DNA of 64,000 nucleotides. Source: Brevibacterium marinum. GTDB taxonomy: Bacteria > Actinomycetota > Actinomycetes > Actinomycetales > Brevibacteriaceae. The notes beneath the pieces are model-generated. The model was not told the DNA's origin. It was given only the letters and a program-made list of their open reading frames with translations, and did no database searches. Below, piece after piece: positions 36,135-45,244 of the stretch (the first letter of the stretch is position 1; the number at the start of each line of letters is the position of its first letter). A program made the translations under genes and the position numbers. The stretch lies in the NCBI RefSeq assembly GCF_011927955.1, contig NZ_JAATJN010000001.1:1922001-1986000 (forward strand). Reading direction: 5' to 3'.

Positions 36135-37667
36135 ATGGTCACATTGGGTCAGCTCTGGGCACGTCAGGAACTCGCTCTCGACGTCGTCGTCGATGCAGCG
36201 AATGCCAGGGCTCAGGAGGTCACGATCGTCCATTCTTCGGAGCTGGCCGAGGTCGACGAATGGCTGGCCGGGGGCGAGGTTCTGCTCACGATCGGCGTCG
36301 GGCAGGACCTCGGTGGTGACGGCGTGGGCGACTATGTCACCCGCCTCAAACGTGTGGGTGTCCACGCGCTCGGCATCGGCCTCGGCTCCGCGCTGCCATG
36401 GCAGACGATCCCAGAGCTGCTCCGCGACGAAGCCGAGGCCCAGGGGCTGGCACTGTTCGGGGTTCCCGAACCGGTTCCGTTCGTGGCTGTCGTCGATGCC
36501 TTCACCCGGATGCGCGAGGAGGAGACGGGCCGGGAACTGACTCGGGCCAGCAGCGCGGGACGCCGCTTCGCCACCGACCTCGCGCACCAGGGGCCGGCCG
36601 CACTGGTCGGCGATCTGGAGGGAACTCTGGGTGCAGGCGTCCAGTTCGTCTCGCCCACCGGCAGGGGTCTGACCGGGCACGATGCTGGGCCACTGGTGAG
36701 ACGCGAGCTGATCGCCGAGTCGCTCAAACCCTCCATGGCACCTCGCCTCCTGCGCACCGGGTGGGGTGGCCCCGCCGAGTCGAAGGAGTCGGAGCCGGAT
36801 CATGGGGAGTCGGGACTCGTCGAGGCCGTGCCCGTCGGCGATGAGCATGTTCGCGGATGGATCCTCGCCCCCGCCGAGGCGGCCGGCAGTCCCCGTACCC
36901 GTTCCCTGCTGCTGTCGACCGCTGCAGCACTGCTGAGTCTCAGCATTGCCGAGCAGGTGCCTCGGCGCGTCGAATCACGGCTCTTCGCCACTCCCTTGGA
37001 GGTCGGTGAGGCTCGGGTCGAATGGGCGCAGCAGACTGGGCTGGCGCCTGTCCCGCGGGTGAGGTTCACCGTTTTCGGCAATGTGCGCGGTGAGGATGCC
37101 GAAGCCCTGATGGGCGATCTCGGGGCGGACACGCTGTTGGCTCGGGCGGGATCGATGCTCGGTGTCATCGAGCCGGACACCAGAGGCGCGGGACATGCCG
37201 AATCGGGGACCGAACAGGCGAGTGCGGGACATGCCGAATCGGGGACCGAACACGCGAGTGCGGTCGACCGAGTCGCGGAGGTCACGGGACTCGACAGGCT
37301 GTTCGCGAAGACGATCCCGCTCACCCAGATCCATCACACCTGGACGGTGTGGCGGACCCAGCATGAGAGCGCGACCTCGGACGTGCGTGCTCTGCTGTCG
37401 TCGATCGACGAAGCGGCGGCTCAGCGGTTCGTCGATCGGGTCCTGGGCACGTTGCTGGCCGCGCGCGACGGGCAGGATCTGCTGCTGACGCTGCGGGCAT
37501 TCATCGCCGCAGGGGGAGTGCGCGACGCGACCGCAGCGGAGCTGGGCATCCATCGACACACGGTTCGTGCCCGGATGGCGAAGGTCGAAACCCTGCTGGG
37601 GCGGGACCTCTCACAGGCAGATTCGGTCCAGGCCGTGGCGCTCGCCTTCGAACTCGCGGAGCTCTGA
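36135..37667 (+). CDS. PucR-family transcriptional regulator
   Basis: 510 residues. The N-terminal purine-catabolism-type sensor domain covers about 1-125, with LTIGVGQDLG and IGLGSALPWQTIPE. A central GGDEF-like or linker region of about 200 residues follows. The C-terminal PucR helix-turn-helix is at about 445-505 (GGVRDATAAELGIHRHTVRARMAKVETLLG). Two tandem 12-residue repeats (GHAESGTE...AS) at bases 37188-37259 lie in the linker. PucR proteins respond to purine, ureide or amino-acid catabolites; here the likely target is the divergent ureohydrolase operon. An in-frame ATG three codons upstream (36126) is an alternative start. Confidence 0.88.
   Translation: MVTLGQLWARQELALDVVVDAANARAQEVTIVHSSELAEVDEWLAGGEVLLTIGVGQDLGGDGVGDYVTRLKRVGVHALGIGLGSALPWQTIPELLRDEAEAQGLALFGVPEPVPFVAVVDAFTRMREEETGRELTRASSAGRRFATDLAHQGPAALVGDLEGTLGAGVQFVSPTGRGLTGHDAGPLVRRELIAESLKPSMAPRLLRTGWGGPAESKESEPDHGESGLVEAVPVGDEHVRGWILAPAEAAGSPRTRSLLLSTAAALLSLSIAEQVPRRVESRLFATPLEVGEARVEWAQQTGLAPVPRVRFTVFGNVRGEDAEALMGDLGADTLLARAGSMLGVIEPDTRGAGHAESGTEQASAGHAESGTEHASAVDRVAEVTGLDRLFAKTIPLTQIHHTWTVWRTQHESATSDVRALLSSIDEAAAQRFVDRVLGTLLAARDGQDLLLTLRAFIAAGGVRDATAAELGIHRHTVRARMAKVETLLGRDLSQADSVQAVALAFELAEL
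37188..37259. repeat. 36-bp tandem duplication in the PucR gene
   Basis: Two nearly identical 36-bp units (37188-37223 and 37224-37259) differ at one or two bases and add 12 residues in frame. The high identity points to a recent duplication. Confidence 0.9.
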
Positions 37668-37732
37668 GTCGGCAGTGCTCAGCCCGAAGCTCTCAGTCGA
37701 AATGCCCTGCCCGAAGTCCTTACCGAAAGTCC

Positions 37733-38842
37733 TTACCCGAAATGCTCTGTCCGGAAAGCGGCGGCGACCGCGAGAACCCGGTCGAGGCCCTCCCTCTCGC
37801 CGATGCTGATCCGCACCCCGTCACCGAGGTTGCGCACCGCGACAGCCTGGTCGACGCAGGCGTCCTCGAAGGCCGACGACAGATCGCCAAGTGGCAGCCA
37901 CACGAAGTTCCCCTGGGCATCGGGGACGTCCCAACCCTGGTCACGCAGGGCGTGGGCGAAATCGTCGCGAACTGCCGCGATCTCCTTCGCCCGCACGTCC
38001 ACCTCATCGCTGTGGCGCAGCGACTCGAGCGCGGCCGCCTGACTCATGTCGGTGACTCCGAAGGGGATCACCGACTTGAGCAGACCGCTGATCACGGTTT
38101 CGCGGGCGATGGCGTAACCGACCCGCAGGCCCGCCAGAGCGTGGGCCTTGGAAAAGGTTCTGACCAGGACGACGTTGGGGTGGTCGGCCACCAGATCGAC
38201 GCCGCGGACCGCTCCTTCGGCGGTGGCGAACTCCCAGTAGGCCTCATCGAGGGCGACGAGCACATCACCCGGCACCTGTGAGAGGAACTGCCGCACCTCA
38301 TCGTCGCGAAGAGCGGGGCCGGTCGGATTGTTCGGCGAGCAGAGGATAATGAGTCTGGTTCTGTCGGTGATCGCCGCGGCCATCGCGTCCAGATCGTGTC
38401 GGCCGTCCTCGCGCACCGGAACCGCGATCCGCTTCGATCCCGCCAACCCCGTGATCTGGGGATACATCTCGAACGACGGCCAGGGATAGATCGCCTCCGT
38501 GGTGGCGTCCGAGGTGATCTGAGTCAGCGCCACGAGCAGTTCGCTGGCACCGGTGGTGACGACGAGCTGATCGATGCTCACGCCGAGGCGGTCGGCCAGT
38601 TCTGTGCGCAGAGCCAGCGCCGCATCATCGGGGTAGAAGGCGGGATTCTTCGCATGCGCGATCATGGCGTCGATGACTGCGGGCAGCGGTTCGAGGCTGT
38701 TCTCATTCGAGGACAGTTTGAACGGAGTCAGACCTTCGATTCGCTTGGGGGCCTTCCCCGGAACATACGGTGGGAACGTCTCCAGCGAGCTTCGCAGCTG
38801 CGGGGTCGTCGGGCCTTCACATGAGGTATCCGGAGAAGTCAT
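37733..38842 (-). CDS. Histidinol-phosphate/aromatic aminotransferase family protein
   Basis: 369-residue fold-type I PLP enzyme. KLSSNENSLEPLP near residue 44 and ILCSPNNPTGPAL near 172 flank the cofactor site. LVALDEAYWEFA near 200 holds the PLP Asp/Tyr, and VRTFSKAHALAGLRVGYAIA near 232 the Schiff-base Lys. Actinobacterial proteins of this type act as HisC-like or aromatic (phenylalanine) aminotransferases (Pat). No his genes are near, so an aromatic or broader specificity is more likely. It starts 23 bp after the TPR gene of the MoxR operon on the same strand and is probably read with it. It converges on the PucR gene with 65 bp between stops. Confidence 0.85.
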   Translation of the reverse strand: MTSPDTSCEGPTTPQLRSSLETFPPYVPGKAPKRIEGLTPFKLSSNENSLEPLPAVIDAMIAHAKNPAFYPDDAALALRTELADRLGVSIDQLVVTTGASELLVALTQITSDATTEAIYPWPSFEMYPQITGLAGSKRIAVPVREDGRHDLDAMAAAITDRTRLIILCSPNNPTGPALRDDEVRQFLSQVPGDVLVALDEAYWEFATAEGAVRGVDLVADHPNVVLVRTFSKAHALAGLRVGYAIARETVISGLLKSVIPFGVTDMSQAAALESLRHSDEVDVRAKEIAAVRDDFAHALRDQGWDVPDAQGNFVWLPLGDLSSAFEDACVDQAVAVRNLGDGVRISIGEREGLDRVLAVAAAFRTEHFG

Positions 38843-38865
38843 GGGCTCATGATTTCACAGTCGAC

Positions 38866-39657
38866 TCACCACGGCTTGTCCGGGGCATTCCGTCCCCCGT
38901 CACCGCCGGGCCCCTGCTGCCGCTGCTGACGGTCCGAGTCCTCTCCTCGCTTCTTCAGCTCCTCGCGCTTCTTCTCCTCTTCGGACTTCTCTCCGGATCC
39001 ATCGGACTTCTCATCGCTCTCATCGGAACCCTGTCCTTGCTCATCGCCCTGCGAGTCGTCCCCGGAATCGCCGTTCTGTTGATCGTCACCGGACGAATCC
39101 CCGGACTCTCCGCTGTCGGAACCGTCCTCGGCTTGTGCGCCCTTCTTCTTGTCCTCGACGCGCTCCTTCGCCTCGTCGCTCTTCTGCTTCTCTTCGCTCT
39201 TCTCCGGCTGGCATTCCTCGGGGGCGTCCTGCAAGGTCTGCAGCGACTGGTCGTAGAGTTCGTCCGACTGCTCGGGGTCCTGATCGGCAACTTCGTCGGC
39301 CAGCTTCTCGTAGACGTAGGAGAGGTTGATCCGCACCGCGCACTCGTCGCGGGTCGGCGTGATCTCCAGGGCGGATTCGAGATCGCTGCGGGCCGGTTCG
39401 AAATCACCGATCGCAGCCTGGGCGGTGCCGCGATTGTAGTATCCGATGTGCCGTTGGATCGGGCTGAGCGTGAGGAACGCGCTCGATGCGCTCTTCGCTC
39501 CGGGGAAGTCATTCGAGGCATAGCGGACCTGCGACGCCGCGCCGAAGTACGCGGTCACTGCCACGTAGGCGAAGACCAGCAGGAGGACGAAGCCGATGAT
39601 GAGATTGATGCGGGAGCGCAGTCGCAGCTTCGACCATGTGCGCGCAATCCTGTTCAT
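38866..39657 (-). CDS. Membrane-anchored TPR-like protein with acidic tail
   Basis: 263 residues. One N-terminal membrane helix (about 16-40, INLIIGFVLLLVFAYVAVTAYFG) is followed by a short tetratricopeptide-like region (about 50-140; YNRGTAQAAIGDFEPARSDLESALEITP). A ~110-residue tail is composed mostly of Glu, Asp, Ser, Lys, Gly and Gln. It is similar in layout to BatC/TPR partners of VWA proteins in MoxR operons. ATGA overlap with the preceding VWA gene. The tail is low complexity and likely disordered. Confidence 0.7.
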   Translation of the reverse strand: MNRIARTWSKLRLRSRINLIIGFVLLLVFAYVAVTAYFGAASQVRYASNDFPGAKSASSAFLTLSPIQRHIGYYNRGTAQAAIGDFEPARSDLESALEITPTRDECAVRINLSYVYEKLADEVADQDPEQSDELYDQSLQTLQDAPEECQPEKSEEKQKSDEAKERVEDKKKGAQAEDGSDSGESGDSSGDDQQNGDSGDDSQGDEQGQGSDESDEKSDGSGEKSEEEKKREELKKRGEDSDRQQRQQGPGGDGGRNAPDKPW

Positions 39658-40718
39658 GGCCGACCTCCTCGGCGTCGTGGTTGGATGGTGCGCAGGCGCA
39701 GCAGCTCACGGACTCCGAACACCATCTCGACCGCGATCCATGCGAACACGAGGATCAGGGGGACCCAGAAGTATTCGTCGACGGTGACCCGACCGTCCTT
39801 CTTGACAAGGGTCTGGTCATATGTGGGAGCCGTGTACGCGCTCTTCATCGACGCGCTGCCATCACGGTGATGGTATTCGACACCGAGGTCGTTCGCGATC
39901 TGTTCGAGATTGGACTCGTCGATCTTCGAGATCCCCGGATTGCCCTGACCATCGCGAATGTAATCGCCGCCGGCGGCGTCGGATCCGCCCGGGTCGTCGG
40001 GGTCGCCGAGGCCGGGACCGTCTCCCTGCCCCGCGCCGTAGCCGAAGGGCTCGGGCTCCTTCATCTTCCCACCCTGATCGGTGCCGTAGCCGAACACGCC
40101 ACCGCTGTCGATGCGGGATGAGAAGGACGACCAGGAGTCCACGGGCGCCTCGGCGGTCTGTTCACCATCGCCGAAGTAGAACACGAGGCTCTTGTTCTCG
40201 GGGCGTTCCTCCTGATTGGACTTCATCCGTTTGTCCAGCTCGTCACCGGCCTGGGTGATCGAGGAGCCGTTCGAGTTCAGCGACAGTTCGGGGCTGAGGA
40301 CATCCACCGCGGAAGCGAACGCCGCATGGTCGGTGGTCAGAGGCATGACCGTCGAGGCGGTGGAGGCGAAGGTGATGATGCTCAGTCTGGTGCCGGGGAA
40401 CTGTTCCGCCAGCTCCAGCATGTCCTTCTTCACGCCCTCGAGGCGGGTCTTGTCACCGTCGTAGTCCTCGGCGGCCATGGACGTCGTCGTATCGACGAGG
40501 AAGTAGACATCGGCGGCCGCCTCGTACTCCTCGGTCGAGGACTTGACGGGGATGCCCGGCCGCGCCAGCGCCAGCGCCAGAACGGCGACGACGCCCATAC
40601 GGACGAACCATTTCCACCGAGGCCCGTCCCCGCGGATGGCCGGAATGATGCACACGGTCAGCAGGGCGAGGACGAGGAAGCCCCAACCGAACCAGGTGAA
40701 GACGGGATCGAACATCAT
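39654..40718 (-). CDS. VWA-domain membrane protein (BatB-like)
   Basis: 354 residues. Two N-terminal helices (about 5-25 and 40-58), a von Willebrand A domain with a MIDAS-type DTTTSM near residue 78, and one C-terminal helix (WVPLILVFAWIAVEMVFG). ATG at 40718 is chosen over one five codons upstream because GGAGG lies 8 nt before it and its ATGA overlaps the previous stop. The Gly/Asp/Pro-rich stretch before the final helix is probably flexible. It pairs with the other VWA protein in the MoxR operon. Such complexes are thought to assist assembly or metal loading of envelope proteins. Confidence 0.85.
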   Translation of the reverse strand: MMFDPVFTWFGWGFLVLALLTVCIIPAIRGDGPRWKWFVRMGVVAVLALALARPGIPVKSSTEEYEAAADVYFLVDTTTSMAAEDYDGDKTRLEGVKKDMLELAEQFPGTRLSIITFASTASTVMPLTTDHAAFASAVDVLSPELSLNSNGSSITQAGDELDKRMKSNQEERPENKSLVFYFGDGEQTAEAPVDSWSSFSSRIDSGGVFGYGTDQGGKMKEPEPFGYGAGQGDGPGLGDPDDPGGSDAAGGDYIRDGQGNPGISKIDESNLEQIANDLGVEYHHRDGSASMKSAYTAPTYDQTLVKKDGRVTVDEYFWVPLILVFAWIAVEMVFGVRELLRLRTIQPRRRGGRP

Positions 40719-41689
40719 GATTTCGTCCTCCAAGCCAGAACGAAGACACCGGCGAGGCCGAAGACCGCGATCCCGAGGGGAACGGCGGGCATGTCATGGA
40801 CGATGGTGTAGGAACGGCCCGGGGTGTTCTCGGCCTCCTGACTCTGGATCTCCGCGACGATGCGATCGATCGTCGAAGCCGACCCCATTTCGAACTGCTT
40901 GCCTCCCGTGCGGTCGGAGACCGATTCCAACTCCTTGGTCTGCGTGGTCGTGAGCACCGACGGGGGAGAGAGGCTGTAGACCCTGACCTCCGACTCCGCG
41001 GCGATGTCGGTGGCTTCGTCGAGCTCGAACAGGGGGTCGCCGGCGAGCATGTTGTCGGTGGCGAAGACGACCGAACGGGAGCGATCCTCGTCCTGGCGAT
41101 CGAAGTTGTCGACACAGGAGACCAGCCCGTCTCCGATGAGCGAGGAACCGCCGATGTTCGGCGGCGAGGTCGACCACGAGTAGTCCGTGCCTTCGGAGCC
41201 CCATGTGCGGAACCCCTCCTCGGCTTCCTCGAGATAGGTCTCGACCATGTCGTAGTCATCGGTGAGGGGGAACGCGGAGACCGCGGTCGAATTGAACACG
41301 GTCATCCCGATGCGCTCGCCGTCGAACCGGTCGACGAGTTCCTGATAAGCCTCGAGGAGGTCCGCGTCGTAGCCGAGCATCGAACCGGAGACGTCGAGGC
41401 AGAGCATGACGTCACGCAGCTTCTTCTCCGGATTGACGGTCTCGACCCAGGCGGGTCTGGAGATCCCGGCCAGTGTCGACAGCCCGGTGAGAGCGATCAC
41501 CGCGAGAAAGGCCACCGTCGTGAGCAGGCGCCTGCGCATTGCCCGGCGGAAGCTCGGCAGGCTCGTCATGCGTCCGCTGTGAGCCACGGCCAGCGACGAT
41601 GCGGTCGCCTTGGGGCGGCGGAAGAAGAAGACCGCGGCGGCCGCGAGGACGAGGAGGATGAGTGCGCCCCACCAGAACATCAGGACCAT
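40715..41689 (-). CDS. VWA-domain membrane protein (BatA-like)
   Basis: 324 residues. N-terminal helix at 3-23 followed by a second at about 58-76, then a von Willebrand A domain with the MIDAS motif CLDVSGSM near residue 98 and a C-terminal helix (IAVFGLAGVFVLAW). All three MIDAS loops appear present, so metal-dependent ligand binding is plausible. The gene overlaps its neighbours on both sides. The order MoxR-DUF58-small TM protein-VWA-VWA-TPR is the classic MoxR/Bat operon. Confidence 0.87.
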   Translation of the reverse strand: MVLMFWWGALILLVLAAAAVFFFRRPKATASSLAVAHSGRMTSLPSFRRAMRRRLLTTVAFLAVIALTGLSTLAGISRPAWVETVNPEKKLRDVMLCLDVSGSMLGYDADLLEAYQELVDRFDGERIGMTVFNSTAVSAFPLTDDYDMVETYLEEAEEGFRTWGSEGTDYSWSTSPPNIGGSSLIGDGLVSCVDNFDRQDEDRSRSVVFATDNMLAGDPLFELDEATDIAAESEVRVYSLSPPSVLTTTQTKELESVSDRTGGKQFEMGSASTIDRIVAEIQSQEAENTPGRSYTIVHDMPAVPLGIAVFGLAGVFVLAWRTKS

Positions 41690-42132
41690 CGCGCCACCAA
41701 CTTCCTGGCACCGGCGATCTGTGGTCCCAGATCGCTCGCATCGTCCTCGGCGAATTCCGCCGCGTAGAGGCTCGACAGCGACTCCGCGAGATCGTCGAGG
41801 CCGGCCACGGCCGCGTCACGGTAGGTCAGGTGTTCGGCTTTGACGCCCCACGCATCACCGGCAAACTCACGCAGAACCTTCGCCAGTTCACGTGCCGAGT
41901 CACGGACATCGGCTTCACCTGCGGCCAACTTCGACTCCACATCGGCGATCCGCGACATATAGGTGCTGCGCACGGGGATGGGGATCCGAGGACGGGACCT
42001 GTCGCTCGAACCGGCCGCCGCGCGCACGAGCGGAGCGAAGAGATTGAGGAGGGCGGCCAGCAGAACGACTGAGGCGGCGACATACCACCAGACCGAGATC
42101 TGCAGGGGCCCGACGAGCTCAGCGGGGCCCAC
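41680..42132 (-). CDS. Small membrane protein of the MoxR operon
   Basis: 150 residues. One membrane helix at about 14-38 (VWWYVAASVVLLAALLNLFAPLV) separates a short outside N-terminus from a helical cytoplasmic part. It resembles in size and position the DUF4381-type proteins found between DUF58 and VWA genes, though the family assignment is tentative. Overlaps DUF58 by 14 bp and the VWA gene by 10 bp. Confidence 0.65.
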   Translation of the reverse strand: MGPAELVGPLQISVWWYVAASVVLLAALLNLFAPLVRAAAGSSDRSRPRIPIPVRSTYMSRIADVESKLAAGEADVRDSARELAKVLREFAGDAWGVKAEHLTYRDAAVAGLDDLAESLSSLYAAEFAEDDASDLGPQIAGARKLVARWS

Positions 42133-43003
42133 GGCGGTGCCTCAGCAGGAGAGTGTGGAGTTTGCCCAGTGCCTGGTCGGGGTGGGCCACCTCGGTGTGG
42201 GAGATTCCGAGCTTCGACAGCAGGTCGCTGCGTTGCTGGCTGCGCCCCGCCTCGGCGGCAAGGAACTCATTGCGCACGGTCGGGTCGGTCATCACGGACG
42301 TGGGCAGGCCGACGTCCGATCGGGAGACGTCGAAGGGCGCCGAGGCGGCCGGCAGTCCCGCCAGGTCCGCGTCGGTGATCGTGATCCACAGGATCTCGTG
42401 CTGTGCGCGCAGGCGTTTGATCGTGGCCTCCTCCTTCGGCCCGAGAGGGCCCTGGTCGGAGATGACGACGACGAGCATCCGATGGCTGATGTGGCTGGCG
42501 AGCCACTGCAGCTGTTCGTTGACCGAGCCATCTGCCACCGTGCCAGCCTCGGCGAGGATCTGCTGCAGGAGGTTCTCCAGATGGGCCTCGCTGCCCTTGC
42601 GCGGGGAGGCGATGCTGCGGTGCGCGCTGCCATGGACGAGCATGACGTCGTCGCCGTGGCGCACCGCGAGGTACCCGGTCATCCCGGCCATGAGGATCGC
42701 CAACTGGCGCTTGTCGACCCCGGCCGAGGACACCGCGTCGAAGTTCCGCGAGGAGTCGACGACGAGCGCGAGGATGTGCCTGCGGTGGGCTACATAGCGT
42801 TTGACCAGCGGGTTCGAGTGTCGGGCGGTTGCCTTCCAGTCGATATCGCGGATCTCATCACCGGGAATGTAGTCACGCAGGTCGTCGAAGTCGAGGCTGT
42901 GGCCGTGGAAGACGGAGGAGTAGTCCCCGTCGAGGAGTCTGCGGGTCCGACGGTGCGCGTGGATGGTCATCCGCGCCTTGATCCGATTGAGCAGAGCAGT
43001 CAT
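42119..43003 (-). CDS. DUF58 protein of the MoxR operon
   Basis: 294 residues. The hallmark GDYSSVFHGHSLDFDDLRDYIPGDEIRDIDWKATAR lies at about residues 26-60, followed by a VWA-like fold (ILALVVDSSRNFD). DUF58 proteins almost always accompany MoxR ATPases and are proposed scaffold partners. No membrane helix is seen, so it is probably cytosolic. Begins 12 bp after moxR ends. Confidence 0.9.
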   Translation of the reverse strand: MTALLNRIKARMTIHAHRRTRRLLDGDYSSVFHGHSLDFDDLRDYIPGDEIRDIDWKATARHSNPLVKRYVAHRRHILALVVDSSRNFDAVSSAGVDKRQLAILMAGMTGYLAVRHGDDVMLVHGSAHRSIASPRKGSEAHLENLLQQILAEAGTVADGSVNEQLQWLASHISHRMLVVVISDQGPLGPKEEATIKRLRAQHEILWITITDADLAGLPAASAPFDVSRSDVGLPTSVMTDPTVRNEFLAAEAGRSQQRSDLLSKLGISHTEVAHPDQALGKLHTLLLRHRRGPR

Positions 43004-43015
43004 CGAGGCACCCGA

Positions 43016-44011
43016 TCAGGGAGTGGGTACGGCCATCAGGAGAGAATCGACGACCTGTGCGCTCGTGATGTTCTCGGCTGCGGCTTCGAAGTTGAGTTGG
43101 ATGCGGTGGGCGAGGACCCGGTGGGCGAGGTCCTTGATGTCCTCGGGGATGACGTAGTTGCGTCCCCGGATCATCGCCAGTGCCCTCCCCGCATTGGTGA
43201 AGGCGATCGAGGCACGAGGGCTGGCGCCGTATTCGATGAAAGGTGCCAGACGTCCCAGATACTTCGCGGTGTTCCTCGTCGCGTGGACGAGTTCGACGAG
43301 GTATCGGCTGATCGAGGGATCGACGTAGATGGTGCGGGCATAGCTCTGCAGCGTCACCACATCATCGAGATCGCACGAGGGCTTCGGCACCGAGTCGCGA
43401 TCGAAGACTCCCGAATCGAGACGGGACAGGATCTCCATCTCCTCATTGGGGTTCGGATGGGTGAGGAGATCCTTGATCATGAACCGGTCGAGCTGAGCCT
43501 CCGGCAGCTGATAGGTCCCCTCCTGCTCGATCGGGTTCTGTGTGGCCATGACGAGGAACGGGCGGGGAAGTTCGAACCGCTGGCCGCCGATCGTCGTCTG
43601 CTTCTCCTGCATCGCCTCGAGCATTGCGGACTGCGTCTTCGCCGACGAGCGGTTGATCTCGTCGAGCAGCACGATGTTGGCATGCACCGGGCCGAGCACC
43701 GTATTGAAGGAACCCTCGTGGGCATTGTAGATCTGTGAGCCGATGATGTCGGCCGGCAGCAGATCCGGCGTGCACTGGATGCGGGAGAACCTGCCGTCGA
43801 CAGCATTGGCCAGGGCCGCGGCCGCTGTCGTCTTGGCCAGGCCGGGAACGCTCTCGAGGAGGAGATGACCGCTGGAGAGAAGGCCGATGAGCAGGCTCTC
43901 ACGCAGGCGCTGCTGCCCGACGACGAAATGATCCAGATATGACTCCAGCCCACTGAGGATCGATTGTGCGTGGGCGATCTCTTGCGTGTTGGCGGGTGCC
44001 GTTGCCGTCAT
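43016..44011 (-). CDS. MoxR-family AAA+ ATPase
   Basis: 331 residues. The MoxR-type P-loop ESVPGLAKTTAA is near residue 53, Walker B IVLLDEINRSSAKTQSAML near 112, a sensor-1 ATQNPIEQEGTYQLPEAQLDRF stretch near 155, and the C-terminal lid with GASPRASIAF near 265. MoxR ATPases act as chaperones maturing envelope complexes with the VWA partners encoded downstream. First gene of a six- or seven-gene minus-strand operon. Divergent from nrdH across a 569-bp regulatory gap. Confidence 0.93.
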   Translation of the reverse strand: MTATAPANTQEIAHAQSILSGLESYLDHFVVGQQRLRESLLIGLLSSGHLLLESVPGLAKTTAAAALANAVDGRFSRIQCTPDLLPADIIGSQIYNAHEGSFNTVLGPVHANIVLLDEINRSSAKTQSAMLEAMQEKQTTIGGQRFELPRPFLVMATQNPIEQEGTYQLPEAQLDRFMIKDLLTHPNPNEEMEILSRLDSGVFDRDSVPKPSCDLDDVVTLQSYARTIYVDPSISRYLVELVHATRNTAKYLGRLAPFIEYGASPRASIAFTNAGRALAMIRGRNYVIPEDIKDLAHRVLAHRIQLNFEAAAENITSAQVVDSLLMAVPTP

Positions 44012-44257
44012 TGGGTGGGAGCCTCTCGAATCTCAACTGGCTGACAGAACAAGCATATGGGCTGACCCTGACATGCGGCTGGACTCTCTCGTGTCAGTAC
44101 CGACACATATCCTTCGAAGACAGGCCGAAATCAGGCACAGACGGCACGAATCGGTGTCAGGAGGAAGGTGCGAACGATGATGGAATCCACTTGAATGGTC
44201 CGATGGAAGGGACCGACGTGACACGCCGACGAAACGCCCACAAGTGAAATTTTTACC

Positions 44258-44409
44258 TGTGGACAAGTGTTGAAAAGAGTGTCGGGCAGCGCAGTCGGAA
44301 ACATGATCTCAGCCGCAGGGGCCAGTGTCCTCGCAGGTGATCGAACTACACCGGTGTCACTCATGACCTGTGGATGACTGTGGACCGTTTGGACACAGGT
44401 TGTGGATGG
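44258..44409. promoter_or_regulatory. Cluster of four DnaA-box-like sequences upstream of nrdH
   Basis: Four TGTGGAnnn sites in the same orientation: 44258-44266 (TGTGGACAA, the exact complement of the actinobacterial TTGTCCACA box), 44369-44377 (TGTGGATGA), 44379-44387 (TGTGGACCG) and 44401-44409 (TGTGGATGG). DnaA is known to bind and regulate nrdAB in E. coli, so an analogous link of replication initiation to dNTP supply is plausible here. Three of the four are imperfect. Confidence 0.5.
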
Positions 44410-44428
44410 CCGAAACAACACTGGAGTG

Positions 44429-44475
44429 ACACTGGATATAGGGGTAGAGTCGGACCCGAACACAACATCTAGTGG
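44429..44475. promoter_or_regulatory. Pair of NrdR boxes upstream of nrdH
   Basis: Two 16-bp sites resemble the NrdR consensus ACAC(A/T)ATAT(A/T)T(A/T)GTGT: ACACTGGATATAGGGG at 44429-44444 and ACACAACATCTAGTGG at 44460-44475. The 15-bp gap between them gives 31 bp start to start, the three-turn spacing typical of NrdR operators. NrdR-ATP/dATP would repress the operon when dATP is high. The nrdR gene itself is not in the window. Confidence 0.75.
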
Positions 44476-44580
44476 TCATCGCCGGGCATGATCTGCGTGA
44501 TTTTTGTCATCGCGGAGCTCGTGGAACCGGCGCGGACGTACCGTGAAATCTAAGCCGCAGCGCAGAATTGAGGAGTCGCA

Positions 44581-44829
44581 ATGATCACCGTGTACACCAA
44601 GCCAGCTTGCGTCCAGTGCAATGCCACCTACCGTGCGCTCGATGCCAAGGGGCTGAAGTATAAATCGGTCGATCTCAGTGTCGATGAGAACGCCCTGGAC
44701 GTCGTCAAGGCCATGGGCTACATGCAGGCTCCCGTCGTCGTCACCGACAACGACCACTGGTCAGGTTTCCGTCCGGACAAGATCGCCGCATTGGCCGGAG
44801 AGCAGACGACGGCGTCCGTCGTGGCCTGA
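44581..44829 (+). CDS. nrdH: Glutaredoxin-like protein NrdH
   Basis: 82-residue redoxin, electron donor for class Ib ribonucleotide reductase. The redox-active CVQC is at residues 11-14 and the thioredoxin-fold cis-Pro region at MQAPVVVTD. The C-terminal WSGFRPDKI loop is typical of NrdH. A GAGG-like ribosome site lies 8 nt before the ATG. First gene of nrdHIE. Confidence 0.96.
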   Translation: MITVYTKPACVQCNATYRALDAKGLKYKSVDLSVDENALDVVKAMGYMQAPVVVTDNDHWSGFRPDKIAALAGEQTTASVVA

Positions 44830-44830
44830 A

Positions 44831-45244
44831 ATGCTCCTGGTCTACTACTCGAGCAGCTCCGAGTACACCGACCGCTTCGTCAGTAAGCTTCGACACCCCT
44901 CGCGTCGACTGCCGCTGCTGACAAAGGACGAGACGCTGAATATCGACGAACCGTTCGTCCTCGTGACTCCCACCTATGGGGCAGGACCCAATAAAGGGGC
45001 CGTGCCCAAACAGGTGATCAAGTTTCTCAATATCGAATCAAATCGTCGCCATCTCGTTGGCGTCGTCGGAGCCGGAAACACCAATTTCGGCGAAGAATAC
45101 TGTCGCGCGGCACACAAGGTCGCCGCGAAATGTCATGTACCCGTGCTGTACCGTGTCGAACTCCTCGGGACCCCAGAGGATGTCGAAGCAGTGAATTTAG
45201 GATTGGACAAACTGTGCGCGAGCTCGCTGAAGACCGCAATGTAG
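44831..45244 (+). CDS. nrdI: Ribonucleotide reductase flavodoxin-like protein NrdI
   Basis: 137-residue flavodoxin-like protein that generates the oxidant used to assemble the dimanganese-tyrosyl radical of NrdF. The FMN phosphate loop [12 protein letters not shown] is at residues 5-16, TPTYGAG near 47, and [18 protein letters not shown] near 80. ATG at 44831 begins two bases after the nrdH stop. The nrdE start (45214) overlaps its 3' end by 31 bp. Confidence 0.96.
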   Translation: MLLVYYSSSSEYTDRFVSKLRHPSRRLPLLTKDETLNIDEPFVLVTPTYGAGPNKGAVPKQVIKFLNIESNRRHLVGVVGAGNTNFGEEYCRAAHKVAAKCHVPVLYRVELLGTPEDVEAVNLGLDKLCASSLKTAM

